Source of the DNA: Nicotiana tabacum
Lineage: Eukaryota; Streptophyta; Magnoliopsida; Solanales; Solanaceae
Direction: 5' to 3'
DNA: 64,000 nt
Assembly (NCBI RefSeq): GCF_000715075.1
Contig: NC_134087.1
Location: 157,715,436 to 157,779,435, forward strand
Both the position numbers and the translations under genes were made by a program. The notes beneath the pieces were generated by a model that did not search any database, was not told where the DNA came from, and saw only the letters and a list, made by a program, of their open reading frames with translations. Shown piece after piece: positions 1 through 10,188 of the stretch; within the stretch, counting starts at the first letter, position 1, and each line of letters begins with the position of its first letter.

Positions 1-2267
1 CTTACAGAATGTAGTTGGATTAGCTTCTTATTTGGGCTTTAGGTCGTTTCTAACCTATTTTCAAAAATGAAAGGCAGCCCGTTCAATTTCGGTGTAAGCT
101 GTTGGGTCAATTTAACCCATTTGGGTCCCTGAAGTAAAAAGTAGGGGTTCAAGGGGTAGTCTAGGAATTCTAGGTGAGGGAATCTTTAATAATTGAATTG
201 GAAGTTGCCTAGAAGGTGGGGGTTGGGACTATGTTGACAATTGATTTTTAAAGCTAAGGGTATTTGAGCAAAAATGGAAAGATCAAAAGGTTTAAAGTGC
301 AATAGCTAAATTCATTTTATGCTGCCCTAACACCTTGCCTATAAAGGCATCCTTTTCTTCAAGCTCAAGGCAGAAAGGAGAGAGAAGAAAAATCCTAAAA
401 AAGCTAAAACAGCTAAGTCTTGAGAATTCTGAAATAATACTGAATTTTCCTGCAATTCATAGTTGAAAACTGCTCAAAATTCTGCTTGATTTTTGGTTTT
501 CTGATCCTCATTGTTTAATTTAAAACAACTGAAAACATCAAAGTCTTGCATCTGAGTAAAATGGCTCGAATTTGGGTTTAAGAGTTTGGGTTTGCATCAT
601 TTGGATTCTGTTTTCTGAAGTCTGGATTTTGGTTTGCTGTGTATCACTGTTCCATTGCTTGCTTTGAGCTGGTTTTGCTTATTTGGTTTCCTGTTTCTGG
701 GTCACTGTTGTTTGATGCTCTCTCACCCTCTTGGCTTTTTCTTTGGCATTTTCCAGGTATATTTTGGAACCATGGACTTCACTTAATTGTAATATGAAGT
801 TGGGACTTGGAAATATGAAAAGCTGATGTTATTTGTTGTCTAACCTTATTTCTTCTCCCTTCAATCTCATGTATAGCTATAATATTTAGCCATTGAAATG
901 TTTTGATTAGTACATTGATCATGAAAAGATGTCATACCATGAGATTGAAGCTTTAAACGTTCAGATGCTTCTACTTAAGTTATCAGTTTTGTTTGAAAGT
1001 GACTATAAGTGAAAGAAATGTTTAGGGTTGTATTTTCAGTAACATCTAGGCCACTGTTGAATTATTTCCTGTTGTTTGACTGTCATGTGGTTAGGCTGAA
1101 GTGTTTAAATCATGGTTGTTTAATGTCAATCCTACAGGTTCTGTTAATATGAGATTTAGTCCCATGTCATTACTTCAAGTTAGCTTGGGGGCTTTTAAAG
1201 CTAAATTTGCATATTGTGTAGTTCTCAAAATTGGACTTTTAACTGTTTTCAAAATTATGTCATTACTAAAATCTTATATAACTGTCCATTGAGTAGTTAA
1301 AGGTTGATTGTACATACACTGGTTCCACTGATAGCCATTTGGATTTACGTTGATCCCCTGCGACTTTAGTCATCGCTTGTGCGTATGGGGACTCAATGTT
1401 GAGTCCTGCACTCGCTAACTTCAGGGTCCCAAAAATTGCGCTCACTCTTGGGCCCAAACCTAAAGGAGCCTACGAATGGGACTTGGACCCATTTCGCCTT
1501 TGTTGAACCCTGTCTTCCCACTAATTGTTTGTGTTGGCCTAAGACCCCTTGTTTACAAAATTAACCTTTCTTTTATGCAAGCCTTTTAGCTAGTTTTGAG
1601 TAAAACCCCGAATTCATTTAGTGTTTAATTAATTAGGTCCTTAATTAATTGAGGTGAACCATATTAGAAATCAAGGCGTATTAGTTGAATTTTCCATGGC
1701 CCTCGCAAATTCGAAAGTGCGTAGTTGCTTTAGGCTCGCTATTTTAAAAATTATTCTCCTAAACTCGGGTGTACATTTCATGTGACCCAAATTCAAATCT
1801 CAACAACGTTAAATAAAATGTGTCGCGGACCGCGAGTGCATTTCATGTGGCGTGGTTCAAAGACATATTTTTGATAACGTTGAATCTTCCTAAAAATTAA
1901 TTAAAAGCGATTAATAATTTAAAATTATACCATAGGCTAAAACATGTATTAAAATCAGATAATAGGCCAATTGTAATAGTTTAAGCGACCGTGCTAGAAC
2001 CACGGAATACGGGGGTGCCTAACACCTTCCCTCGGGTTAACAAAATTCTTTATTTAGAATTTCTGGTTCGCGGATTTCAAAAGGAAAGTCGAATTTTCCT
2101 CGATTTGGATTTTAAAATAAACCGGTGACTTGGGACACCAGAAAACAAACCATCCCAAGTGGCGACTCTAAACAAAAATAGATAAATAATCTCATTTCGA
2201 ATAATGTCACTTAAATTGGAAAAAGTCCCTTGTACTGCCTTCGGGTGTGTAAAAAGGAGGTGTGACA
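1..2267 (+). repeat. 5' LTR of Ogre-A (3' part)
   Basis: The LTR ends in TGTGACA at 2267, four bases before the PBS. It holds a TATA box at 340-347, a conserved CCAGGTAT possible splice donor at 751-758, and a block shared with all LTRs of the window at about 1984-2060 (GCGACCGTGCTAGAACCAC and following). A PBS-like 10-mer is at 2160-2169. Compared with the 3' LTR it lacks about 130 bp (present near 39850-39985). No gene is seen in it; short open frames here are chance. Confidence 0.93.
340..347 (+). promoter_or_regulatory. Probable LTR core promoter (TATA box), Ogre-A 5' LTR
   Basis: TATAAAGG in the context GCCTATAAAGGCATCC. The same box lies at an equivalent place in the other LTRs (38498, 8486, 25398, 44169), about 1.7-2.1 kb before the LTR end, which marks the likely U3/R boundary region. 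Confidence 0.6.
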
Positions 2268-2271
2268 TCTC

Positions 2272-2311
2272 TGGCGACTCCGCTGGGGATCGAACCCAGA
2301 ATCTCTGGTTC
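2272..2311 (+). promoter_or_regulatory. Primer binding site, tRNA-Arg(ACG) type, extended to about 40 nt
   Basis: The site starts TGGCGACTCCGCTGGGGA. It is complementary to the 3' CCA, the acceptor stem, the whole T arm, the variable loop and the 3' half of the anticodon arm of plant tRNA-Arg(ACG). The reverse complement contains a perfect T arm (CTGGG, TTCGATC, CCCAG). The usual PBS is only 18 nt; here pairing could run to 2311. tRNA-Arg is the known Ogre primer. The tRNA sequence is from memory, but the arm structure supports it internally. Confidence 0.88.
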
Positions 2312-2609
2312 AGGGTTCAAGAATTCATTCTTAGAATATCTGTTATGATTGGCTTTACCTTTTATCTGATTTTCCTACATGTTTGAGCCTAATGTGCTAA
2401 ATGTTTTTACCGCTTTGATATTCTATGAACTGTATATAAACTGCTACGAAACATTTCCTCTCTCTGAGTCTTCTAAATCATGGAGAAGGGTGCACTTCGT
2501 GTGACTTCTCTTCTGTATAGAGTCTTATCCCATTTTAGAACAAGGTTCAGACAAGTTGCTAAGCCGGTGAAGCTTCTGTATTCCCGGTACGCTCCCCCAC
2601 CCCCCGGAT

Positions 2610-2624
2610 CGAGTTGTCCACTCG
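2610..2624 (+). other. Conserved leader hairpin with TGTCC loop (Ogre-A)
   Basis: CGAGT-TGTCC-ACTCG. Homologous hairpins are at 10483-10497 (CGAGC/GCTCG, a compensatory pair) and 46330-46344 (CGAGT/GCTCG, a G-U pair). The loop is invariant. Its place in the leader suggests RNA packaging or dimerisation, but that is inference. Confidence 0.55.
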
Positions 2625-3042
2625 GGTAAGCCAGTCTAGAACAATAAACCCAAGTTTTAAACCTAGTATAACAAAGCTCATGCCGGATCCCTAGTAGGAA
2701 CGTTTGTTTGCATCACGTGCATTTGACTTAGGAGGCTCAACACAAGGGTTGGGTTTGTCTAGGACAGGTGTACCTGAAATAAAAAGACCATCATGATGCA
2801 TTCTACTTGCTACTTGTGCATTTATTGCTTTGAATTTGCATATTGACCGGGTTGTGGATAATAGAAGAAATTGGGAAAAGAAAATAGCAGTGTGAGGGCT
2901 TAGAGAGATAATTACTTTTTTTGAGAAATCAGTGTCCAAAATACACCGAAACTCTGCCAAAATTTTGAAAAAAAAAAGAAAAGAAAAAGAAAGTTTTGTC
3001 TTTAAAATTAGTTGGTTTTCATTTTTGTCAAATCTTCCCGAA

Positions 3043-3103
3043 CTACGCCAGTTTGATTCTCAACGGATGTGGGATACATAGGCAACCCCCATCGGGTGCA
3101 ACT
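3043..3103 (+). ncRNA. Ogre pseudoknot motif, class a (ahead of ORF1), Ogre-A
   Basis: Stem 1 is CTACG 3043-3047 with CATAG 3077-3081 (one C-A mismatch). Stem 2 is 3058-3062 with 3070-3074. Stem 3 is ACCC 3085-3088 with GGGT 3094-3097. The pseudoknot is AGTT 3050-3053 with AACT 3100-3103, where other class-a copies have GGTT with AACC. This is a cis-acting element inside the transposon RNA, not a separate gene. Confidence 0.75.
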
Positions 3104-3423
3104 TTCCCTTTTGCAAAAAAAAATAGCCCAAAAATAACAAATCTTAGTTTGTCATAAATAAGCAGGGTGATGTCATTCTTGTTTAAAATAAGCCGAATAT
3201 TCCCAAAAGGGCACCGAAAGACTGTTTTTGCAAGAGCAGCCACTTTTGATCATTTTTTTTATTTTTCGACCGGTTAGCAGGCACGACCTTAAAATCTTCT
3301 TCCCCGAAGTGCTGAAAGACCGTATTTGCGAAATAGAGTTTTATGTCTTAAGTAAAATTTTGAAAATAGTGTTACTCTTTTGGGTCAAAATAAGTTATTA
3401 AATCACCTTAATAAACGTGCGTG

Positions 3424-5448
3424 ATGAGTACAAATAAAATTGAACCCTTCACAACCCTTAAAGAGATCCATTTACATCTCAATATATGGTCGAATGATCT
3501 GGGAAAAGGCAGTAAAGAAATTGTGGTAAAGGTTCTGGGAGACCTCGTCGGACTGTTGAACATCAAGCCAAGGTTGGACATAATTGAAGCTTTATTACCT
3601 TTTTGGGACCCAACTCGTATTGTGTTCTGTTTCTCCGACTTTGAGCTTACACCCACGCTGGAGAAAATTGCGGGTTATGTGGGCCTTAATGGAAAAGAAG
3701 TCGATATCCAGTGTCACCAAGACCGGTATCTCCCCATATATTTCTGGATCTGCTAAGTATTAATCAGGATATCTAGGATGGAAATTTATCAGAAGGTTAT
3801 TGCACTCTCTAGTTATTGTATCAACGCTATGGTAACCCCCGAGGTTTTGAAGAGCCGAACACTAGTCTAACCCATGCCAGGAATAAAGACAAATGGGAGG
3901 CAAGGTAGGGTTTGGTTTTTATAGTAGCATTCTTGGGTGTTGTAGTCTGCCTGCGAAAAGATGGTAATATCGAGGTAGGTCTCGTAGGAATGATCGATGT
4001 TGCAATCCATAAAGCCAACGATACTGTAGTTCCTCTGATCTCGTCTAAAATCTACCGAGCATTGACAATCTGTCTGGAAGAGGGGAAGTTCTTCTAAGGC
4101 TGCAATCTGTTACTACAATTATGGATGCAGGCCACCGGGTTGGGTATATGAATTACGGTATGACCGGTTTGAGTTGCATTGAAGAATTTAAAAGCCGAGT
4201 AATGGGTATTGAATTCCCCGAGGGTACTGAAGCTTGGCTTGTACATTTGAGCTCCTTGACTGCGGATAAAATTGAGTGGGCATTTGGATGGCTTCCTATC
4301 ACCGAAGCAGTATACATGTCAGCTGAAGTGTGTTATCTCCTCCTAATGGGCATCCGGAGCATCCAGCCGTATGCTTCCCACAAGATTTTGCACCAATTAG
4401 GAAGATTTCAAACCATCCCCTATGATGAAGATTTAAGTAAGCATGTCATTGAATTGGGCCCAAAAGCCGTATTTCCAGAAGGGAGAATTCGCCAGGTGTG
4501 GAATGGATGTAGATTTCTTGAACCTAAGACCATGGTGCGAGATCTAGCTAGAGGTGAAGTGGACCCTAAGTACATCGTCTGGTTCAGTAAAAGATTGTAG
4601 ATTCTTGAGAGACCTACTAAGAGAGCCCACGTTTAACAATTTAGTGACTCGCAAGAGCAGTAGGGCTGGTTAGCAAGAGAAGAAAGCTACAGAGCAAAAA
4701 TAAGCCAGTTGGAAAGGCAAGTCATGGACCTTCAGTTTGAAAATGGTTTGCAAGCCACCGCAAATGAGGGAGAAAAGAAAAATCTAACTCAAGCAAATGA
4801 AGCCCTCAAAGCTCAAATCCGGAAGATGAAAATAGCTGCTAGAAACCCGGAAAGAAGCCGAGCGGATGAAAGGCTTATAAGCAGTCTGAAAAAGAAAGCC
4901 CTTGAGTGTCAAGATGACTTAGAAAAGTCTTAGGCCAGTCTAGCAAAATCATGTGCTCAATTAGCGAAAAACACAAGAGGTCGGACACAGTTTGTGCAAC
5001 AAATGAAGAGAAAGTATGAAGGAACAATCGCCAGCCTAAGAAGAAAGGTAACTACTCTTGAGAATGAGGCGGCCAAGCAACCTAAAGATTTCAAAGTTGA
5101 TAGGGAACACTATTATGATTTGATGGCTCAGATGGAGGAAGGAATACAACAGTTACAAAATCAACATCTTCACAACTCTTGAGTGTTAGAAGCCCGAAAT
5201 CAGCAGATAGGGCGATTGCTTCAGGAAAAAAGCAGAATCCGAGAGAGGATCAGAGCCATTGCTGACTACATTACCGTGAAGTGCCAAGCATGAGAGGACA
5301 TGACTCATACCACTTTCTTCGCTGCAGTGATGACTTTCGTTCACAGATAATGAGTGATTTGGAGCGGCTGCAAAGGGATCTCGCATATAGGCCCGCGGCG
5401 AGACCGAATGATGTCCCGAGGGCCCTAGAGGCATTAATGTATTCTTGA
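3424..5448 (+). pseudogene. Ogre ORF1, degraded (Ogre-A)
   Basis: ORF1 is the extra reading frame that Ogre elements carry upstream of gag; its function is not established. The start is taken at ATG 3424, by comparison with the MST start of Ogre-C. The N-terminal half (to about 4600) is the globular domain that plant databases, as I recall, label DUF7745-like, with WNDLG near the start. From about 4680 the protein is predicted coiled coil, rich in Glu, Lys and Gln heptads. It is broken by a frameshift near 3740, stops at 4095, 4598 and 4931, and a small deletion near 4110-4130. The frame can be followed by homology to MYS and a stop at 5446-5448. Clearly a pseudogene. Confidence 0.82.
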
Positions 5449-6116
5449 TTTTCACTTATTGTGTGTTGGAGTCTGTCAGTTTATTTTTGATTTCGTATTT
5501 TCTTTCTGTCAGAGTCTGTTAGTCGGTTCTTGAGTCTATATTGTCATCTTGCTGTTGGAGTCTATTTGTTTCCTTTTCGAGTCTATTAGTTTTGAGTCGT
5601 TGTAATAAAAGTATTTTCTTTTTATGAAAAAATTTGAAAATCCCAAAACATTTTGTTATTTATTTTTTTACATTTATTATCTCCAGAACTATGTCTGGTC
5701 TGATTCATACGGAGTCATGATACGTAGGTAATCTCCATAGGATTCGACCAAAACCAAAAAGAAAGAAAGAAAAAAAAAGAGAAAAAAAGAAAAAAAAGAG
5801 AGGAAAAACAAAGAAAAGAAAAGAAAAGAGAGAAAATAAGGAATCGTGAGGAGGAAACAATGGCAAATCAAGATAGGGAAATGAAAGGATAAAAACAAAG
5901 AGAAGCCAAGCAAAGAAAGACAAGAATGAAAAAAAAGGATAAAAGGAAAGAGTGGGAGTGGAAATAAGAAAAAGAAAAACCGGAATAAGGCATGCAACAG
6001 TTGCAAAACATGTAGAAATACATTTAATTGTATAGGTGCATAACACCCCCAACGTACAGTTACCTGTCTGTTATTTGTTCCAAACTAATCATTTGCTGAT
6101 ATTACAACCAGCCCAG
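5449..6116 (+). other. ORF1-gag spacer of Ogre-A with pseudoknot and polypurine tract
   Basis: Not coding. The pseudoknot motif is at 5689-5749 and is followed by a purine-rich stretch, mostly A and G, from about 5757 to 5978. Gag homology begins after a conserved CCCAG at 6112-6116 that could be a 3' splice site. Pyrimidine-rich open frames on the minus strand here are only the complement of the purine tract. Confidence 0.7.
5689..5749 (+). ncRNA. Ogre pseudoknot motif, class b (between ORF1 and gag), Ogre-A
   Basis: Stem 1 is CTATG 5689-5693 with CGTAG 5723-5727. Stem 2 is TCAT 5705-5708 with ATGA 5717-5720. Stem 3 is AATC 5730-5733 with GATT 5741-5744. The pseudoknot is GGTC 5697-5700 with GACC 5746-5749. 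Confidence 0.78.
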
Positions 6117-7186
6117 GTTTTATAGAAAGGTGGTTGGTTTTGTGGTAGTCTAGCTTCGCATACATACTTCGCGAGGTCGAAGGGAAGCATTGAAATGTCT
6201 TCAGAAATGACTCTGCCAACAATTCCCATCATAGATGATAGTCCAATCTCAGGCATCTCGACCTCAGAATTGACAGCTTTCGAAGAAAAGAGAATCCTGC
6301 GTCTTCGGTTTATGGAAATGTGGGACACTTGGGCAAATAGAAGAGAGACACCAAGCACAATCACATGATTCCCCGAACTCTTTCCTAGAGCAAGCTGTAC
6401 CTCCAATGTCCCGATCAGTCACCCAAACACACCACTAGGACACCCAACTATCTCGCCTCATTTTGTGGGAACACCTTCTGAGGTTCGCCCCCATGTGTTA
6501 ATGTCCGGTGCAGCCTCAAATATCTTCACCGCTCCACCTTGCTCGACCACGACATAGCCTACACTGCCTAGGCTTGGTGTTGACCCCTTGGCTTTCACCT
6601 TCCAAACACCCACATTCCCAATGGAACCACCTCAGTTTCCCACTTATACTTACCCTCAACCACCCCGATATGAATTCACTGTGGGGCAAGAAAGGATCAC
6701 CAAAACTCCTGATCAAGAAGAGATTGTGAAGAAGATGAGGAGTATGGAACAGAGTCTCAAAAGCATACAAGGCTTGAGTGGACAGAAAAGTGTATCATAT
6801 GCCAACTTATGTATGTTCCCTCATGTGCATCTGTCATTGGGATTCAAAACCCCAAAATTTGAGAAGTATGATGGACACGGTGATCCTATTGCTCATCTCA
6901 AGAGATATTGCAACCAGCTGCGAGGAGCTGGTGGGAAGGAAGAACTCCTCATGGCCTATTTCGGAGAAAGTCTGGTCGTCATCGCATCTGAGTGGTACAT
7001 GGACCAAGATATATCCCGCTGGCACATCTGGGATGACTTGGCTAGATATTTCATCAGGCAGTTCCAGTACAACATTGATATTGCTCCAAATAGGAACTCA
7101 TTGACAAACTTGAAGAAGAAATCCTCGGAAAGCTTCCAAGAGTACGCAATTAAATAGCATGAACAAGCCTCCAGGATAAAGCCTCC
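6117..7186 (+). pseudogene. gag: gag of Ogre-A, 5' part (interrupted by Ogre-B)
   Basis: Structural capsid polyprotein that packages the element RNA into cytoplasmic particles. Homology to the other elements begins just after 6116. The first likely start is ATG 6195 (MSSE, as in Ogre-C). A Pro/Ser/Thr-rich N terminus is followed by the retrotransposon gag domain: GDPIAHLKRY and related motifs, then WDDLA and RQFQYN near 7030-7075. Nonsense codons include TGA at 6366, a TAG near 6556 and TAG 7155-7157 (a TGG site in Ogre-C). At 7186 the frame is cut by Ogre-B within a Pro-Pro pair; it resumes at 27051 in the same frame. Confidence 0.85.
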
Positions 7187-7447
7187 TGTGAGCACGCGAT
7201 TTTTGCCCTAAGCAAATTATTCCCAATTTCAAAATAAAACAATTTCTTATTGTTTTATAATTTTTGTGAATCTTTTGTGTCATTCGCTGGTAATTGTTGC
7301 ATTTTTATTTGTGCATCTTCATTCATACGAAAAATACAAGAGTACATGTGGCATTGGTGTGGGATTTAATTTCATGTTTAGAGTTAATTGATAGTTTGGA
7401 GTGACTGTATGCACCTTTATTTTTAGTTTTGTGAAATTTGTTTTGAA

Positions 7448-7730
7448 GTTTTGAGGTGGGGATCCCGCCCCTATAACAAGGGAATACGTTACAGTCTTTA
7501 AATTTTCAAAGTTTTGAAGTGGGGAGCTCGCCCCTATAACAAGGGAATACATTCCGGTCTTTAAATTTTAAGTCTTGAGGTGGGGAGCCCGCCCCTATAA
7601 CAAGGGAATACATTTTCATTTTTAAATTTTAAGTCTTGAGGTGGGGAGCCCGCCCCTATAACAAGGGAATACATTTCCGTCTTTAAATTTTATGTTTAGA
7701 AATAGGGAGCCCGACCCTTTAACAAAGGAA
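7448..7730 (+). repeat. Five tandem ~60-bp units inside the Ogre-B 5' LTR
   Basis: Each unit has GTGGGGAGCCCGCCCCTATA, then ACAAGGGAATACATT and an AT-rich tail TTTAAATTTTAAG. The same unit forms the 3'-UTR array at 23036-23400 and recurs in the 3' LTR at 24365-24645. Confidence 0.9.
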
Positions 7731-8485
7731 GCCCTAGGGACCGTATCTCTTCTTCCTCATCTTCCTCGTACCTCCCTGACTCCTCGCCGGAATCCTCGCC
7801 GCCGGCGAACCAAACTCATGCCAAAGGCCTCCAAATTAACACCATTGATTCACCTTGTCCTCCTCTTCCCATTCCCCATATTGCCATCCCTCAAATCCTT
7901 CTCCACCTCGTCGAATAATCATTTAAAGATTTTCCGGCCACGACGAAACTTATGCCAAACGGTCCCAAATCTATACCATAGAATCGTCACACCATCCTCT
8001 ACACAACCCCCATGACCTTTTGGCTCGAATGTATCCGAAATGGATGGAATTTAGGTTCGAAAATCTTCCGTTAAAACTGGGTTTCATCAAACTTCACCAA
8101 AATGGGTGCCACGGGACCCTCCTCTCATTCCTCATGATATTTCTACCGTCACTAGGAGTCAATTGACAACAAGATTGCCCTTTGATTTGTTGATTACTTT
8201 GAAGATGTTAGTTGGGTAGGTTTAAGTTGATAGTTAATCACAGTTAAACGATCAGGTCAATGTTAGAGTCATTTGGTAATTTCTCATGAATTCAAGGGCA
8301 TTCTAGGTAATTGGTAGTTACAAGAATAATTTAGAATACACTAAGAGCTTCTAGATAGGGGGTTTTAAGTAATTTGTAAAAAATAGTAGTGTTTTCATGT
8401 GTGACAAGTTAATAAATGGGGGGGGGGGGGGTGAAATTCAAAAGGGAGGAGGGACTAAAAAGAAAAGAATTTTTTTCCCGATGCC

Positions 8486-8494
8486 TATAAAAGG
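8486..8494 (+). promoter_or_regulatory. Probable LTR TATA box, Ogre-B 5' LTR
   Basis: TATAAAAGG in GCCTATAAAAGG. The copy in the 3' LTR is at 25398. Its placement matches the TATA boxes of the A and C LTRs. Confidence 0.6.
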
Positions 8495-10148
8495 AAAGCT
8501 TTTGCCTTGTTGTAGGGGTTCTGGGCAGCAACTTTGGGGTCTTCTCTTCAGCACCCTAAGAATCTCACACCGAACTTTTTTTTGATTTTTTAGAATTAGC
8601 TTTTGAATTCAAACCAAAAATCCCAAAAATAGTAGAAACCTCCGGAAAAACTAAAAAAATGAAGAATTTACTGTTTCATTGAGGTTTTCAGTTAATTGCT
8701 GAGTTCTAGTTTTCGAATTCTATCTTACAGCTTGGGTTTTGGGTTTACGGAAGTATTTTGGAAGTATTTCGAGTCTATTTGGGTGCGTTTCAGTCGGTTT
8801 GTGGTTGATCGCCTAGGTGTTACTTGGTTTCCAACTCCTCGTGGCTATTGAATTAAGTTACTAGATGATTGAATTCTACTCGTGGCTGTTATTGCTGCTG
8901 ATCATCTTCGTCTTCTTATTGTATTTCGCATCTCCAGGTACACAGTTTTAATCTGGTCATTGTAGCTTTTGGAAATGGAAATGAAATAAAATGTTTGTTC
9001 AATCGTTCCTGGGATTCTATCTGTTTAAATTATGTTGCATCAACAGTTGAATAAGCATCCAATGTATTAGTTTAATGTAGTTCGAATGCTGATAAACTCT
9101 ATACTGCTTTTAGCTTGAGAAACTTTGAATCCATTCGATGTATTCCTAGAAGAATGTGGCTTCTATGATTAACATGTTTAATTAGATGAATTCGTATATC
9201 TAGAGTAGTTGTGGAAATCCAGTAAGCTCTCATATGAGCTCAACTGTACTGTGTTTGAATTGTTTTAATCTGTGATCGCTTAGCTATAATGAAGCCTGGT
9301 TGGTACTAAATCATTTGTGAAAGGTTTCCTGTTTTTATCATTTAGTTATTGGGCCTGGTTAGTTAAAATTGAATTATAAGAACTGGGTCCTCTCACATGT
9401 GACAATTAATTAGGACTGACTTTTATTTTAAGAGACAAGTTAAGTAGAAAATTATAGATTACTTTAGGACTAACCTTTAAATAATAAATGAGACGAGCCT
9501 TGCCAAATATAATATAAATTTTTGGGGGGCCTCGGTAAATGTTTATAAATACTTAGAGTTCGGGATGGGCCATTTAGTGAATTTCACGGCCTTCCCAAAA
9601 GATAATGACGCGTTAGTCTCTTTAGGCACGCTTTTAATAATTCACTTTCCTAAACTCGGATGTGCATTTCATGTGACCTAAATCAAATCCCAAAATATTG
9701 AATGAAATGTGTTCAGGATTGTGGGTGCATTTTATGTGGCGCAGTCCAAAGGCATGTTTTCAACGACGTTCAAATTTCTTAAAAAAAATTAAATAAAAAG
9801 CGGCTAAAAGTTAAAATCGGCACATAGGTTCATCATGTAATAAAATCAGATAAATAAGCTAAATACAACAGTTGAGCGACCGTGCTAGAACCACGGAACC
9901 CAGGAATGCCTAACACCTTCTCTCGGGTTAACAGAATTCCTTATCCGGATTTCTGATTCGCGGACTATTAACAGAGTCATATTTTTCCTCGGTTCGAGAT
10001 TCAACCGGTGACTTGGGACACCATTAATCTCCCAAGTGTCGACTCTGAATAATTAACAATTAAATCTCGTCCCGATTGTCCTTTAATTGGAAAAACTCCT
10101 CTACACCCCTTGTAGGGGTGTAGGTAGAAAAAGGAGGTATGACAGCTC

Positions 10149-10188
10149 TGGCGAATCTGCTGGGGATCGAACCCAGAATCTCTGGTTC
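10149..10188 (+). promoter_or_regulatory. Primer binding site of Ogre-B (tRNA-Arg, extended)
   Basis: Same 40-nt complementarity to tRNA-Arg(ACG) as in Ogre-A, with two changes in the first ten bases (TGGCGAATCT) but a perfect match over the T-arm, variable-loop and anticodon-stem part. Confidence 0.85.

Larger units (their letters stand above)
2312..3423 (+). other. 5' untranslated leader of Ogre-A
   Basis: No coding region. It holds a short hairpin at 2610-2624 (CGAGT / ACTCG with loop TGTCC) and the pseudoknot motif at 3043-3103, both conserved in Ogre-B and Ogre-C. The possible 3' splice site seen just ahead of ORF1 in B and C (TGTGCAGG) is changed to CGTGCGTG here. Confidence 0.7.
7187..10144 (+). 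repeat. 5' LTR of Ogre-B
   Basis: 2958 bp, TGTGAGCAC...GGTATGACA, matching 24099-27050. It contains five copies of a roughly 60-bp unit with GGGAGCCCGCCCCTATAACA at 7448-7730, a TATA box at 8486-8494, a homopolymer G run near 8420, and a possible splice donor CCAG|GTAC at 8934-8941. A PBS-like element at 10037-10047 has one change (TGTCGACTCTG). No gene is seen; the Pro/Leu-rich open frame at 7692-8015 lies in the unit repeat and GC-rich promoter area and is not credible. Confidence 0.95.

Noticed and set aside
1984..2040. Conserved LTR block with apparent hairpins CCGTG/CACGG and GGTG/CACC
   Set aside because: Between elements the changes in this block break the pairs without compensation (for example CCGTA in Ogre-C, GGAATG in Ogre-B), so sequence and not structure is conserved.
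2272..2311. A minus-strand tRNA-Arg gene
   Set aside because: Only the 3' half of the tRNA is represented; D arm and 5' acceptor strand are missing, and the place right after the LTR is that of a primer binding site.
3043..3103. Hammerhead or other known self-cleaving ribozyme as explanation for the pseudoknot motif
   Set aside because: The CUGAUGA and GAAA core of the hammerhead is absent, and the layout does not match twister, pistol, HDV or hatchet as I know them. The GAAA seen in class c is only a tetraloop.
5689..6052. Minus-strand open frames rich in Phe, Leu and Ser here and at 13650-14024
   Set aside because: They are the complement of the polypurine tracts ahead of gag, with low complexity and no homology.
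7692..8015. Pro/Leu/Ser-rich open frame in the Ogre-B LTR (again near 24554-24838)
   Set aside because: It starts within the 60-bp repeat, is not kept in other LTRs and has no recognisable domain.
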